A DNA stretch of 64,000 bases from Augochlora pura (Eukaryota > Arthropoda > Insecta > Hymenoptera > Halictidae). The notes under the pieces are model-generated. The model did not search any database, was not told the origin of the DNA, and worked only from the letters and a program-made list of their open reading frames with translations. Shown here in pieces: positions 11,931-23,559 of this stretch. The stretch lies in contig NC_135774.1 of NCBI RefSeq assembly GCF_028453695.1, positions 2,356,001 through 2,420,000 of the forward strand, given 5' to 3'. A program made the position numbers and the translations under genes. The stretch's first letter is position 1, and every line of letters starts with the position of its first letter.

Positions 11931-12453
11931 GACCATTCGGAAGATGAACCTCCGCCGTGGTACGGAAGGTACATAAATTTGGAAGGGTTTGCGCGGTATC
12001 TGGCATCTGGGAGAGTTCCAACCGCCTCTGGAGGGTTCGATAAAGCATGTGTGGGGAGAGAGGGGGGGATCGGGCCAGAAGCGAGACTTTTCGCCTCTCG
12101 CAAACAGGAAATGGAAAAATGCTCTCGCATTTCCCTGCGCGGCAACGCGCGGATCGCTTTACGATTTCCAATCGCCTGTTGATCGCCGCGGTCGCGCCAC
12201 GACCTGGCTATTTCGCTTCCCGCGAACGAAATTAATTTGACGCTGGTCCATGGTTTAATACTTTATCGACCGGTCATTATTTTTTTTATTAATTTTGAGA
12301 GTTATTAAATATTTAAAAAATTAGGCATGTAGTATTGGAGGTCGCAATAGTTGGATGTTAAACTTTAGTTTCTATTTCTATTTTATTTATTTTATTTATC
12401 ACTGCTAGGTTTCTAATATTTAGAGAATTATTTAATAGTGATGGAAATAGTGG
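11931..12453. other. Unique sequence, no gene seen
   Basis: GC-balanced to about 12240, then AT-rich. Several overlapping open frames of 60-120 codons lie in the first part on both strands. None shows a domain I know. Confidence 0.5.
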
Positions 12454-12492
12454 TAATAATAATAATAATAATAATATTAATAATAATAATAT
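12454..12492. repeat. (AAT)n microsatellite
   Basis: Trinucleotide TAA repeats with one TATTAA interruption. Confidence 0.9.
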
Positions 12493-13689
12493 TGGTTAAG
12501 TGTTAAGATTACAGTATAGTAAATCATTGAATTTGTCTTGCCCCACCAACTAGTATATAACCGAGTCAGAGGTATGAATTAATATTTAAGAAAAAAGACA
12601 ATAGATTATTTTTATGAGAACAAGCCTGTGCAATACCATTCTCAAAAAATCGCCAGGAAAATTTTCGCCGCGATTTTAGTTAATGCTCGACCGTGTGCGT
12701 CGCGGTAACGGGGCGTTTGTTTGCCGGTGTCTCGTTCGAACGTCAGAAAATAGGTTAATTAGGGTGTGGTCGCATACCGGCATACTTTGGCCTGGAAATT
12801 TCTCGGAGCAACAGGTTGCCGGGCTACGGAATTTGATACGGCCGGTTCGATAGGCTCTATATTTCGCGATACACCGCGGCAAGCTATCGGATTCGGATTA
12901 TTGTTATGCGTTCGACGGCAAGAAACGCTGCGCTCTCAACCAACTCACTTGAAAACCTCGAAGCTATGACCACCAGTCAACGATTTCGATCGCCCGCCCC
13001 GACGAACGCCGATTAATCCTTCTATATACCGAACGAGAGACGATTCCGAACTTTGACCCTCACCGCGAGCGATTCTGAGAACGTTCGACGAGGCTCGCGA
13101 GCCTCGGGACGAACTTCCGGCGGGGCGGAGCCCTTTCCCACGGCCTCGATTCCAGCTAACGACAGCCGTGAGAACCCGAGGACCCCGGTCGATGCAGAAA
13201 AGTGGACGGAAATGATAATTGACCCGAAGATTCTACGATTCTTCGACGACGAGAAAACCAGCCCCAAGGGCTGTTAGGGTAGTCGCAGGGCATTTACTGA
13301 GGAGAGGACGAAGGATGTTCCACTCGAGTGTCCTCCGGGAGAAGTGCTCTACCATTTCGATACGTTCGATCATTCGAAGGATGCTGACGGCGACAGGAAC
13401 ATCCTTCAGATGCACACTGGACCACAGAAGAGAGATACAGTCGCGACGGAAAGTGTACTAACAATAGCTTTTCGAACGGAACAGGTTCCTCGAAATTGCG
13501 TTGACATTGGAGCTACTAGTTTAGAATGAATATATCCATGAGTAAATTCAAATAATTCTTTTAAATTTATTTCCTCGTTGTGCGTTGCATTTTATTTATT
13601 AATAACTGGAGCATTGTTTTGTGTTTTAAGTAACGCTATTTTAATGTAATTAATGATCTCGTCGAAGTTTACTAGTGCATAGACGATAA
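12493..13689. other. Unique sequence, no gene seen
   Basis: AT-rich to 12650, CpG-rich 12660-13450, then AT-rich. Open frames up to 81 codons overlap on both strands. No splice-bounded exon could be proposed. Confidence 0.5.
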
Positions 13690-13830
13690 TTATATTATAT
13701 TATATTATATTAATACTATGTAAAATACTATATAATAATACTACAATAAATAACTATAGTATTATATAAATAGTACAATACATACAACACTATATTATAT
13801 ACTAAATTATAATATAGAGCGTATATACTT
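13690..13830. repeat. AT-rich pentanucleotide patch
   Basis: Begins with about four perfect ATATT units, then degenerate ATACTATA and TAGTATTATA stretches. The motif set matches the larger inverted pentanucleotide arrays at 57.5-57.9 kb. Confidence 0.65.
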
Positions 13831-14984
13831 TTAATCTACTACAATTTATCACAGTCAAAAACATCAAAATATCAATCTTATTTATTCCCAATTCTTAATT
13901 AACAACCCCAAAGCATCGCTACACCAAACGTCGCCCAATCGATAAAAACATCCGTACACTTTCGCCACCGTGCGACGCGCGTTGCTCAACTCACCCTCCG
14001 ATGCCTGACTAAAGCCGCGGCCATACCACTGGCGGGAATTTTTCGCCGGCTATAGAGACTTCCGAGTCGCGTCGGGTACTCTAGAGCTCTCAGCTATTGG
14101 AGCAGCCGGCACCCCTGCCGTCGGATCCGATAAAAGTTATGTAGTTCGCGCCATATATTAGTTCGAAAGTGTGTTTTCAGGTTTGACGACCCGTGGAGGA
14201 TATTTGCCCCCGTAGTTCCTTCCGCGAAGTCCTTCCACATTTCTCTTCCATTTTCGCCATGAAATCGCCGATGTCCGTCGACGATTTCCACGTATTCCCG
14301 TGCCCTCCGCGACTCGGCGACGTTGACGAACGAATTCCAAGGCTCCGGATAAAAGGATCGCTGTTTCCTACTCGCGGACGGATCAGAGCATCGATCACGA
14401 GCGTGCGAGTTTCTTCGCGCGGCGTTGACTCCCGTTAAAGTTGCTCAATTATGCAGCGGGGCCCCCCGGTTTATCGATTTCTTCGCGCACGCTGCCGCGT
14501 CCGCGCTAACGCGTTCCCACCGCGCGGGCCAATAAGCTCGCCGACTTTATGAGAAAGCCAGACAAGCGTCGCTTCGGCCCGAGAAAATAAGAAACTCCCC
14601 GGGAAAAAAAAGGTTCCCGGCGGGGAAAAGCGACCCCGAAGTTTGAACCAGCTATTTTCCCAGCGAGCTCGCGCGACCGCGTCGATATTAAATCGCCGGA
14701 TTTCGTGCCATTAACGGGGCCGCGAGCGTCCGCGACGATATTGCGATATTATTCAATTTTCGGGGCACGCCATTCGCGGTGCCGGGGTCTTTTATACTTC
14801 GGACAGTGTGTGACGTTGACGATTTTCTGGCGCCGGAGCTGCCGGCAACGCGATTATCGACGCCGACCAATCCGCGTGGATGGGCGTGGCCTGGCTATGA
14901 ACTTGTCACGTGAACCTAATCAACGATGGTCAACCAGAAATTAAGGTAATAATATTCGACCGACGGATTTTGGCGACGTTTGGA
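13831..14984. other. Unique CpG-rich sequence, no gene seen
   Basis: From about 13900 the sequence is CpG-rich. Short frames at 14094-14438 on both strands overlap one another. No family recognised. Confidence 0.5.
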
Positions 14985-15062
14985 CGGCTGTAACTTAGCG
15001 AGAAAAAATCGTAGCGGGTTCTACCTTGACTTGTTTCAAAGCTTGAAGGCTCTATTTTTACG
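14985..15062 (+). repeat. CGTAC-core repeat, class I, forward copy
   Basis: Carries GGCTGTAACTTAGCGAG followed by AAAAAATCGTAGC, a TCTACCTTGAC box and TTTCAAAGCTTGAAGGCTC. The CTGTAACT leader is shared with copies at 15.55, 34.39, 34.76 and 52.54 kb. Confidence 0.75.
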
Positions 15063-15200
15063 TGGTCGAACGTTATTATTTTTAAAATAGTGGTTTATTT
15101 AAGGCTGAGGTAAAAAACTGAAGTTCCTTTTTCTGGAAAAATTGTACGAATTCAAATGATTGTAGGGAGCAAGAAAAATTTTTGTCGGAATTCTACCTAA

Positions 15201-15442
15201 CACTGTCTTATAGCGGCAAGTCTCCTCTTTAAAATGAGCTAAGGTAGACTGCCGTACGATTTTTTTCCACTGTTTTATCACAGTTTGAATGAGAAGTGAA
15301 AGGTAGTGTAATTATCTCGTGTACCACGAGGGGGTGTTTCAAGATCCGTTTCATTCAATGATCTGTAAAAAGGTAACAAAAAATCGTACGACAGTCTACC
15401 TTAGCTCATTTTAAAGGGAAAACTCTCCTCTATAAGACAGTA
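15201..15442. repeat. Fold-back (inverted) pair of CGTAC-core repeats
   Basis: Left arm 15201-15293 (minus orientation) and right arm 15352-15442 (plus orientation) are separated by a 58-bp loop. Both carry CATTCAA at the loop side, then AAAAAATCGTACG, AGTCTACCTTAGCTCATTTT and a CTATAAGACAGT end. By eye the arms are about 80-85% identical, making this the best-preserved hairpin in the window. Confidence 0.85.
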
Positions 15443-15540
15443 TAAACTGGAAGTTCGAAAAAAATTTTTTGAATCCAGTAGAGTCATTTGAATCCGCCGT
15501 TCTTCCAAAGAAAAAAGCTCCACAAATGGACAATTTTTGA

Positions 15541-15612
15541 ACTGCTGTAACTCCGTCAAAAAAAATCGTACAGAACTCTGCCTTAGCTTATTTTAACAGG
15601 AAAACTCCCCTC
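15541..15612 (+). repeat. CGTAC-core repeat, class I, forward copy
   Basis: GCTGTAACTCCGTCAAAAA leads into AAATCGTACAG, CTCTGCCTTAGCTTATTTTA and an AGGAAAACTCCCCTC tail. It lies about 100 bp beyond the fold-back pair, in the same direction as its right arm. Confidence 0.8.
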
Positions 15613-16649
15613 TTTAACAATATTTCCAGAGCAATCGCCAAAAAAATTAATTACCCTTCGTGGAATAGTTTTAATTCGTGGAACATAGAGGGTGAAAAGA
15701 ACTCTCGATTCCTGACTGTGTGCAACATCAAAAAAAAAATTCGAAAGAAATAAGGTGAAGCCATGTTAAAGTAGAAGCTTCAAGCTTTCAAATAAGCCCA
15801 GGAGCATAATGATACGATTTTTTCTCTCGCATCTACAGCGCTTCAAAGATCGACGATTTTTCAGAGAAAACTCTTCTGAGACCCGCCGCGACCAGGTACA
15901 ATATAACCTAATCTGGCCAACATCAGCCACGGTGTTGCACCCGGCCTAATTAACTGTAACGCGGGTAATGTCCCAGCGTTCACAATGGCAAATAGAATGC
16001 TTAATATCGCGGGGTACGCCGGCTCGATTACGGTGGTAGAAGAACAGAGTCGAAGCGGAACGCCGCGAACACAATAAAAAAAAAAAAGAAAAGCTGTTCA
16101 CAGTAGGTGGGAGCTAAAGTTACGTCGCGGAGGGGCTGTGTTGTTCGCGGCAGGGCAATGCATTTCGGGATAGAAGAGCGACATAAATATCGAAGTTACG
16201 CGGCATAACTTCCACAGCGCGAGTTCCTGTATAAACTAGTTCCACTCTACGGAATAATTCGGAATTACGACGGCTTATTTCGCGCTGCCGGCACGGTTCC
16301 GAAAAATTTAAACACCTCCTCTGTCCCTCCGTTAATTAACTACAATTCTTGGCCGGTGGGTCGATGGCTCTGCGCACGCAAAAAGAAGAAGAGAGAAGAG
16401 GAGAACGTCCGGGGGATAAACAAACGAACCATCCTTTCGTCCGGAAAAATATTATCGCCGTTTCCGTGCGATTTTTCTCGTTTACTGGCCCGGGGGACTG
16501 ACAAAATTTCAGCAATTTGGTCAGATTCAGATTTTTCTATTAAATTTATATTTCGAACATGTAGTCTTGTAATTTGTAAATTTAATTTAGAAAGTGAAAT
16601 ATGGAGCACTTTAATTGTAGATGTAAATTAGAAATTTAAATGTAGATTG
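15613..16649. other. Unique sequence with decayed repeat fragments
   Basis: A reverse A-box remnant (ATACGATTTTTTCTC) lies near 15810. A poly(A) stretch lies at about 16075-16090. The rest is unique, moving from CpG-rich to AT-rich near 16500. No gene found. Confidence 0.5.
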
Positions 16650-17040
16650 ATTAAATGTAGTTCGATTAAATATAGCTAAACTAAATACAGGTCTATTAAA
16701 TACAGTTCCATTGAATACAGTGCTATCAAATCTAAACTTATTTAATGGATCTTTATTTAGTGAATCTTTATTTACTGAATCTAAATTTCATAAATCTAAA
16801 TTAAATAAATCTAGATTTACTGAACCAAAATTTCATAAATCTAAATTTAATAAATCTAGATTTACAGAACCTAAATTTAATAAATCTACATTCACTGAAC
16901 CTAAATTTCATAGATCTGAATTTAATGAAACTATATTTCATAAATCTAAATTTAATGATTCTATATTTCATAAACCTAAATTCAGTGAATCTAAATTTAA
17001 TAAATCTCTATTTAATGAATCCAGGTCTAACAAATCTAGC
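16650..17040. repeat. 15-bp minisatellite, 26 units, open in one frame
   Basis: Twenty-six units run in exact 15-bp register. The first are TTAAATACAGTTC-like; later ones become ATTTCATAAATCTAA and ATTTAATAAATCTAG variants. Because 15 is a multiple of three, one frame stays open and encodes five-residue repeats such as FHKSK, FNKSR and FTEPK, continuing to 17217. That frame begins at TTG and the repeat part has no ATG, so translation is not supported. Pentapeptide-repeat proteins have the same period, but here it follows from the DNA unit. Confidence 0.9.
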
Positions 17041-17924
17041 TCTCCGACTAAAAACAGTATTGCAGGATTAAAAAAGGCAACATTAATAGAAATAAAAAAA
17101 AAACAGAACAGTGGCTTGATTGCAAATAATTTTGCGAGAGAGGTACCGCTACACCGGTTCGATGATAATTCGCCAGTGTATCCTGTAATCCGATTGCACG
17201 GAGGCGGAGCCGGATGATCAAGGATCGCAATCCAGCGCCGCAAATTGCTATAAAACCGTCTGCGGGATCGCTCAATTACCCTCCATCTCAGGCGAGCGCA
17301 TAAACAACGGGGGCTCTGCTGGCAGAGCAAAGTTTCGCGGTTCGCGCGGCCGGGGGCCTCGTTTCACTGAAATTTTGAGGAGCGCCCGATAATCCCATCG
17401 GGCGCGCGCGTCGCCGCTTGATTAATTACGCTCTCATTAACCAATTTCGGGTCGCGGGCCGTTCGTCATCGGTAGAAATTGCTAGCTGGACGTGCGTGCG
17501 CGCAGATGGCGGCAATAAATTCCGAACAACCGCGCTTTCTTCGATGGCCGTGATGCTTTTTCGAAAAACACCTGGTCGACTTGAACAGAAGCACTTTTTT
17601 TCGTACCCTCTTCGTTTTTGTTCATTCGATTCGATCTATATCAGATCCACAATTTGATCATTCGATCTATATTCTACGAGGAATTGTCTGACAGGTTATC
17701 TGTGTAGGTTGATTTATGTTGAGTAGACAGAACGAATTATATTATATTTAATAAGAATTTTTTTAATTAAACTGAATTTTTGCTGTATTTTAATTCGATT
17801 TTAGTATATTCGAGTTGTATTGTCCTTTGACTGAGTAGTTTGAGCCTTTGTGTTAGTTCAATTAGTAATTAATTTCATCACGAGTGTAATATAGATAGAG
17901 CGTAATAGATGTATGATATAATTC
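17041..17924. other. Unique sequence, no gene seen
   Basis: CpG-rich 17110-17560 and AT-rich on both sides. Minus-strand frames of 75-120 codons overlap the end of the 15-bp array and look incidental. Confidence 0.5.
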
Positions 17925-18345
17925 AAGTACAATGTAATTTAAGTGCAAGGTAATTAAAATACAATGGAATTGAAATGCAAAGTAATTAAAACGTAATCCA
18001 AATACAGTATAATTCCATTAAAGTATAATCAAGTTACGATGTAATTCCAATAGTACATAATCGAATAACAGTTTAATTCTAATAGAATATAATCGGATTA
18101 CAATGTATTCCCAATACAATATACACGGATTACAGTATAATCTCATCAAAATATAATCATATTGTATTGGAATTAAATTGTAATTCGTCTATGTTGTATT
18201 GGAATTAAATTGTAATTCGACTATGTTGTACTTGAATTACATTGTAACTTGATTATATTTTGACGATTGGATTACAATTTAATTCCAATACAATATAATC
18301 AATTTACAATGTAATCTGAATAAAATATAATTAAATTACAAAAAT
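17925..18345. repeat. Minisatellite of about 16 bp with an internal inversion
   Basis: Early units follow the pattern TACAATGTAATTTAAG at 16-bp spacing; later ones lengthen to roughly 30 bp. Within it, 18159-18184 and 18271-18296 are a perfect 26-bp inverted repeat around an 86-bp loop, so part of the array is flipped. Confidence 0.8.
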
Positions 18346-18699
18346 ACAACACTGCTACATTGTCAGTCAAATTGACCAGAATTTTGACTTGTTACAAGTC
18401 TTAGAAATCATTGCATTCTCGTTGCTAATGAAACAACGAAGCAAATAAAAATCGCTCGCAGGTCGTCGACGATTTCCAGGAACCCTGTAACGTCACGGGA
18501 ACCTGCGAGAAGCGTTTAAAAATGAAATCGACCGTTTACACCGTCGCCGTCGCCAGCAACCTCGCCGTGTAACTGGATTTACACGGCGCACATTCGAGCA
18601 AGGAATTTTAATTTACTTAGACCGCGACTACTTTGCGGCCACCGGGAACTTCGCGGCCCCGTGTTTAAGTTGGTTAAACGGTTACACCGTTCGACAGTA
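18346..18699. other. Unique sequence, no gene seen
   Basis: CpG-rich unique DNA with no open frame of note. Confidence 0.5.
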
Positions 18700-18721
18700 G
18701 GAGGAGGAGGAGGGGGGGGGG
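18700..18721. repeat. (GGA)n followed by G10 tract
   Basis: Four GGA units run into ten G residues, then TGG. This is a candidate G-quadruplex on the plus strand. Confidence 0.8.
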
Positions 18722-20501
18722 TGGAAACTCGCGTCCGCGGGCAATATCACCTCGTGAAAAACCTGCTCGGGGTTTTCGCCGGCGCTCAATTACCGTAGAA
18801 TAAACCGCGCGGGCGCGCGGAACCCCCTCCGGGTTACAAAACGGCTCCTCGATGAAAAACAACGGTTCGTTACCCCGGGGCGAATGTCTTCGCGAATTTA
18901 TGGTCGCCCCCTTTGAGAGGCCGAACCGGTGGGCGGGGGTGGGGAAATTTACAAGGCAATTCTCGCGTTCATTTGTTTCGATTGCTACCACCGTTCGTCG
19001 TTATTGAATTTTCTCTGAGGACGGCGTGCCACTGTTTTTCGCGTACAAGCGGATCCGTAATGGAAGAATTACGGGGAGATTCTTTTCCCCCATTCTTTGG
19101 GGAGATGCCACGAGTGTTTTCGCGTTCCTGTTGTAATTCATTTTGATTCAATTTTGTTGGAAACGGGGCCCTGTGTGTGCAGTCGTTGCGATTCGTTGCT
19201 TTTTGGCAACCAGGATGAAGAAATGACGATCGTCCTCTGGAAGGTTGACGAGACGATCTCCTTTTTCTCTGTGCGTTCGTCTACGAGTCAGGTTGTCTAT
19301 AGTGCGTGTTTCGTTGTTTTTTAGAAACCTCTTATAATAATGAATATATAATACAGTGTTTAATTCTTTACCACGATTCTACACCTGCGAGTAAAATCTC
19401 TACGAATTTATTTCTATTTAATTTATTTTTGTTTAATTTAATTCCAGCGAGCTCTGAATTATTATATTATGAATTATTAGAGAAACACGCGTGTAATTAT
19501 GAATTAACTATTTAATGTAAACGTGTAGTAAACGTGTGAAGAAGAAGGTACAGTCCACCACGTGGACGAATATACGCGACAGACCAAGCGCACCCAACAG
19601 ACTGGACAGAAGAAAAACGTTTCTCACAGTTCCTTTGCGATTTTAACCCTTTGCGCTCGTAGTCTTTTTCACTTGAAAAGAGAAAAGGACTCTCTTCTTC
19701 CGACTCGTATTACTCTCGGTATTGTAGTGTCGTAAATGTAAGACGAGCGTTAGATTATGAGGACAATGTAGCTTTTAAGACAATGTAGGGACTAAGTGGT
19801 GCGACGTCGAAGAAAGCCAGTGACGACCGTTGTTGTTATGGCAACAGATTAAACGGCGAAGATCGGCTGACGGTTTTTGTTTATTGAAAGGGACGGCAGA
19901 GTTGTTTTGGAAGTCGAGGTGTGAAGAAGCCTAACAGTTGTCGAGCAGTCGTGTTCTCAGTTATGGTATTTATTTGTTAATTATCCTATTCTGTAATTTT
20001 CTAATTTTTAAACAACTTTCTACTTTTTCAAACCATTTATTATAAAATATATTTTTACAGTATCACGTAATTGAGAGACCAGCGACAGTTACGTTTCCAA
20101 CCAGACTTTTACGTATAAACAAATTCGATGACGCAATAATTAATTTGGAACGCGATGTAACAAGTTCCACCCTCGACGCTTCGGTGCGAAGGGTGAATTA
20201 ACACAATCATTAATTGGCACAAGTGACAATTAGCAGGAAGTTTAATTAGCAGAAAGGTTAATTATACTTTTATAGTCGTGTCCCGTCGTATCTTCCTCCT
20301 TTTTATCGATGCATAGTCGTATCGCTTTCTTGCAGAGCTTCTTCCATTGTTTTCTCCTTCCATTTGTTACAAATTTATTAACACGCGAAACGTTTCGTTC
20401 CACAGTGAACACACTAGCAATAACTATATTCTCAAAAATTCTTGGCATCGCGGCACGGTAGAGAAAATCACTGTTCCCACTCGCCGATACGCTGAATTCC
20501 T
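18722..20501. other. Unique sequence with one half-element
   Basis: CpG-rich to about 19250, then AT-rich. A TTAACCCTTTGCGCTCG at 19643 matches the left end of the TTAA elements, but no convincing right end follows. Open frames are at most 113 codons and unrecognised. Confidence 0.5.
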
Positions 20502-20575
20502 TTGCATGGCAAACAACCTCCTCTCTGCATGGCAAACAACCCTTTTTTGAATGGCAAACAAACTGTTTCTTTTTA
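20502..20575. repeat. 23-bp repeat, three copies
   Basis: Three units of about 23 bp contain ATGGCAAACAAC or a close variant, followed by pyrimidine-rich spacers. Confidence 0.7.
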
Positions 20576-20635
20576 CACGGCAAAGAGATTATAATGGAGG
20601 AATTACTAAATTGCTTTTCGTTGGACAGAGAGGAG

Positions 20636-20701
20636 CCCCCCCCCCCCCCCCTCCCCCCTTTTAAAATCCCCTTTTCGTTTTTTTTTTTTTTTTTTTTTTT
20701 T
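20636..20701. repeat. C16-T-C6 tract and T24 tract
   Basis: C-rich run 20636-20658 and uninterrupted T24 at 20678-20701. The T-run could be the poly(A) tail of a minus-strand retroposon, but no recognisable body or target duplication was found. Confidence 0.85.
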
Positions 20702-20950
20702 ATTATATCCCGTGTCCCGTGCTCGCAATTTTAATTAACATTGTACAAACGCCGCGCGGTGCGGTCGCCCGTGAACAAAAGTCGGGGAAATCGTTGTTCC
20801 ATACTGAACTTATTGTTCGACGATATCGTCGATGGACGGGTAGTACACTGTACATACCCGCCATTGTATTAATCCGTGAAAGGATCGATGGGGCGTCGGG
20901 TAAAATTAAATATGGTTCGCGAAGGGTTTACAATCGCAGCAACTATTCGC

Positions 20951-21605
20951 GATTAAATATAAATCGCAACCATTCACGATTCAGTATAGTTTAATTGAAT
21001 GTGGTTCTATTAAATATTGTTCAATTAAGTACGGTTCTATTAAATATAGTTCAATTATGTACCGTTCGATTGAATATAGTTCAATTAGGTAGGGTTCGAT
21101 TGAATATAGTTCAATTAGGTAGGGTTCGATTGAATATAGTTCAATTAGGTAGGGTTCGATTAAATGTAATGGAATTAAATATAATTCAATAAAATGTAAT
21201 TGAACTAAAATTATTTGATTAAATATAGCTTAGTTAAGATATTAAACTCAATTAAATACAGCTCTATGAAATATAGTAGAACTGAATATAGTTCAATTAA
21301 ACATGCTTCAATTTTATACGGTTCAATTAATACAGTTCGATTAAATATAGATCAATTAAATATATTTCGATCAAATATAGCTCACTTAAATATAGTTCAA
21401 TTAAATACAGTTCTATTAAATATAGCTCACTCAAATATAGTTCAATTAAATACAGTTCTATTAAACATAACTCAATTAAATATAATTCAATCAAATACAG
21501 TTAAACCCAATATAAATCGTTTGAAAATAGTTCAATTAAACATAGCTCAATAAAACATGGTCCAATAAATATATCCCAATTAAATATAACCAAATTAGAT
21601 TAGGC
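20951..21605. repeat. 15-bp minisatellite, about 42 units
   Basis: Consensus TTAAATATAGTTCAA, with TTAAATACAGTTCTA and TTAGGTAGGGTTCGA variants. Between 21060 and 21165 two variants alternate as a 30-bp higher-order unit. Frames at 20995-21192 and 21215-21553 are open only because 15 is a multiple of three; a few one-base slips separate them. The monomer matches the first units of the 16650 array. Confidence 0.9.
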
Positions 21606-23330
21606 TATCCTTAGATTCGTATCTTCCAATTTCTTGGCATAACAAATTTCATTCCAGGATTTGTGAAATTTCATTCGCGTGTCCTAAATACGCGACGGCA
21701 TCGATGAAAAATCCCTGTTGCGTCCAGGATTTCTTCCTGTCCTTCCGGTAATATTTTCTTGACAGGATATTCGAGAATGGTGCCGGAGCATATGGAATTT
21801 CGTACGGCGAACGAAACCTGCTCTCCCTCTCTCTTTCGCGGCGAACAAAGGACTGGATCAGATAACGTAATTCATCGGTCGAGCGGCTCCGGGTACCGGA
21901 AAACTCGGATCGAACAACGCCCCTCCCCACCTCCCTCCCTCCCTTCCTATCATCCTGCCAGACGAATACACCAACCGCCCCATGGTCTACCGCGATCCCT
22001 ATGTTTGTACTTCGCGATCCTATTTTAGTTCGCCAGGTTTTCTTCGGTGTTGTTCTTTCCATTCGCGTCGTCGTCCCGTTGCTGCTGTTGTTGCTCCTCG
22101 CTAATATCGCTCACACGATGATTTCTCCGGAGGATATCCACCGGATTTTCGTGGCCGCCCGCGTTCCAGGGTTACCGGGCCGATTAACTCGAACGGAAAC
22201 TCCTTAATTATCTTAGAGAGGAAAACTATTACCCCCTAGCAAAATTGTTTTCGGTTCACGGGCATTCAACGTTCCGTAACGTTTCCATTAGTACGTGTAA
22301 ATCACCTGCGCCCACCTTTATCCACGGCTTTCAACAATCTCGAGCGATTTACGCCTTCCACCTTTAGTTTACGATTCGTCAACCCTTTTGCTTTTTGCTT
22401 GTTTTTACGAATGATGTTTTTTTAGATGCCTTATAGAGAAATGCGCTTGCGTGGTAGACTGTAGACATGGTAGACTTAGAACCTTGTTATAGTCTGGACA
22501 ATATTGAAATTTTTTATTCTGTTTTAATCGCTGACTTTGTTTTCGATTCGGGATTTTTCTCATTTATGAGTCAAATTAATATTCGATTGCTGTGTATGTA
22601 TGAATCAATAAATTGTGAAAGCTTATATGTATATATAAAAATAATATAAAATTTATATAGTGTAAAATAAAAATTGTGTAGTATAGTATAAAATTTAAAA
22701 ATTGATGCATTGATTTTCCTCGCGAACAGCAACGAAAACAATTTCCGAATAGCGTGTCGCTAGTTTCGAGCAACCTCGAGTCATCGTAAGAGGTAGTAGC
22801 CTCTTATTTGATCTCTGGTTCCCACTTGGCAAATATTTATTCGGAATAAATGTTCCCGTTCCGCGCCGGATTCGTTCCAAGACGAATCGAACCGTGGATG
22901 CGGCGAACAGCGCGCGTGTCCAATAATTCCCGTCGCGGCCGCCGAATGTTATATTAAACAAACGAACAAAAGAACAGACCGGATCGTCGGTTATTATTGC
23001 GTCGGAGCGCAGTGTAAACAAACGGCGGAAGGACAAAGAGAGCACAGGTCCGAGCGACGGCGACGAGATTGCAATCGATAAAGGCGAACATGGGAACTCG
23101 GTAGGAAATCCTGGGTTTCGCGGATTTTTTGACTGACGATCATTCCGTCGGGCGCGAGCTACGTGCCGGATAAAAATCGCGGCGGACCGTGTTCCAGCGG
23201 ACCGGCCGGGCCGCGTCTCGTATTTCAGGGCAGTTTCGAATCGCCTCGATGGCCGGGACACGCGATTACTTTCTGTGACCGGTTCGGAGACCGGGTTTTT
23301 ATTGCCAGAAAGATCGAGCTCTCTCTCTGA
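21606..23330. other. Unique sequence, no gene accepted
   Basis: Includes a C-rich run near 21920-21951 that could form an i-motif. It also holds the longest non-repetitive open frame of the window (minus strand, 22695-23429, 244 codons). That frame starts at GTG, is rich in Arg, Ser and Pro, runs through CpG-rich and (CG)n DNA, and shows no domain I know. Confidence 0.5.
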
Positions 23331-23346
23331 CGCGCGCGCGCGCGCG
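23331..23346. repeat. (CG)n microsatellite
   Basis: Eight CG repeats, a potential Z-DNA-forming tract. Its survival without decay to TG/CA is consistent with little germline CpG methylation here. Confidence 0.9.
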
Positions 23347-23559
23347 AGCTTCAGTGCTCGAGTACACATGCTCGCGCACCATGGAAAATCGTGCGCGCTG
23401 GCCTTAAAAACATCGCGCCGGGCGAACACTTCATTACGCTATCGATTCGAAACCGGGCCGCGGGTACGCTGAAAGTTCGAATAAAAATCAAACGGAGCAC
23501 TTCTCTCGGTATCCGGCTCTCTGAATTTGGTACACAAAGTGCAACTGGTCGCTTTAAAT

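Noticed and set aside
19643..19860. A possible full TTAA element starting with TTAACCCTTTGCGCTCG
   Set aside because: The left end fits, but the only candidate right end (near 19850) is not an inverted match.
20678..20701. T24 run as the tail of a minus-strand retroposon
   Set aside because: No recognisable retroposon body, internal promoter boxes or target-site duplication was found next to it.
22695..23429. Longest non-repetitive open frame (244 codons, minus strand)
   Set aside because: Starts at GTG, is rich in Arg and Ser, crosses a (CG)n tract, and has no recognised domain. A frame of this size is not surprising by chance in 64 kb of CpG-rich DNA. Transcript evidence would reverse this.
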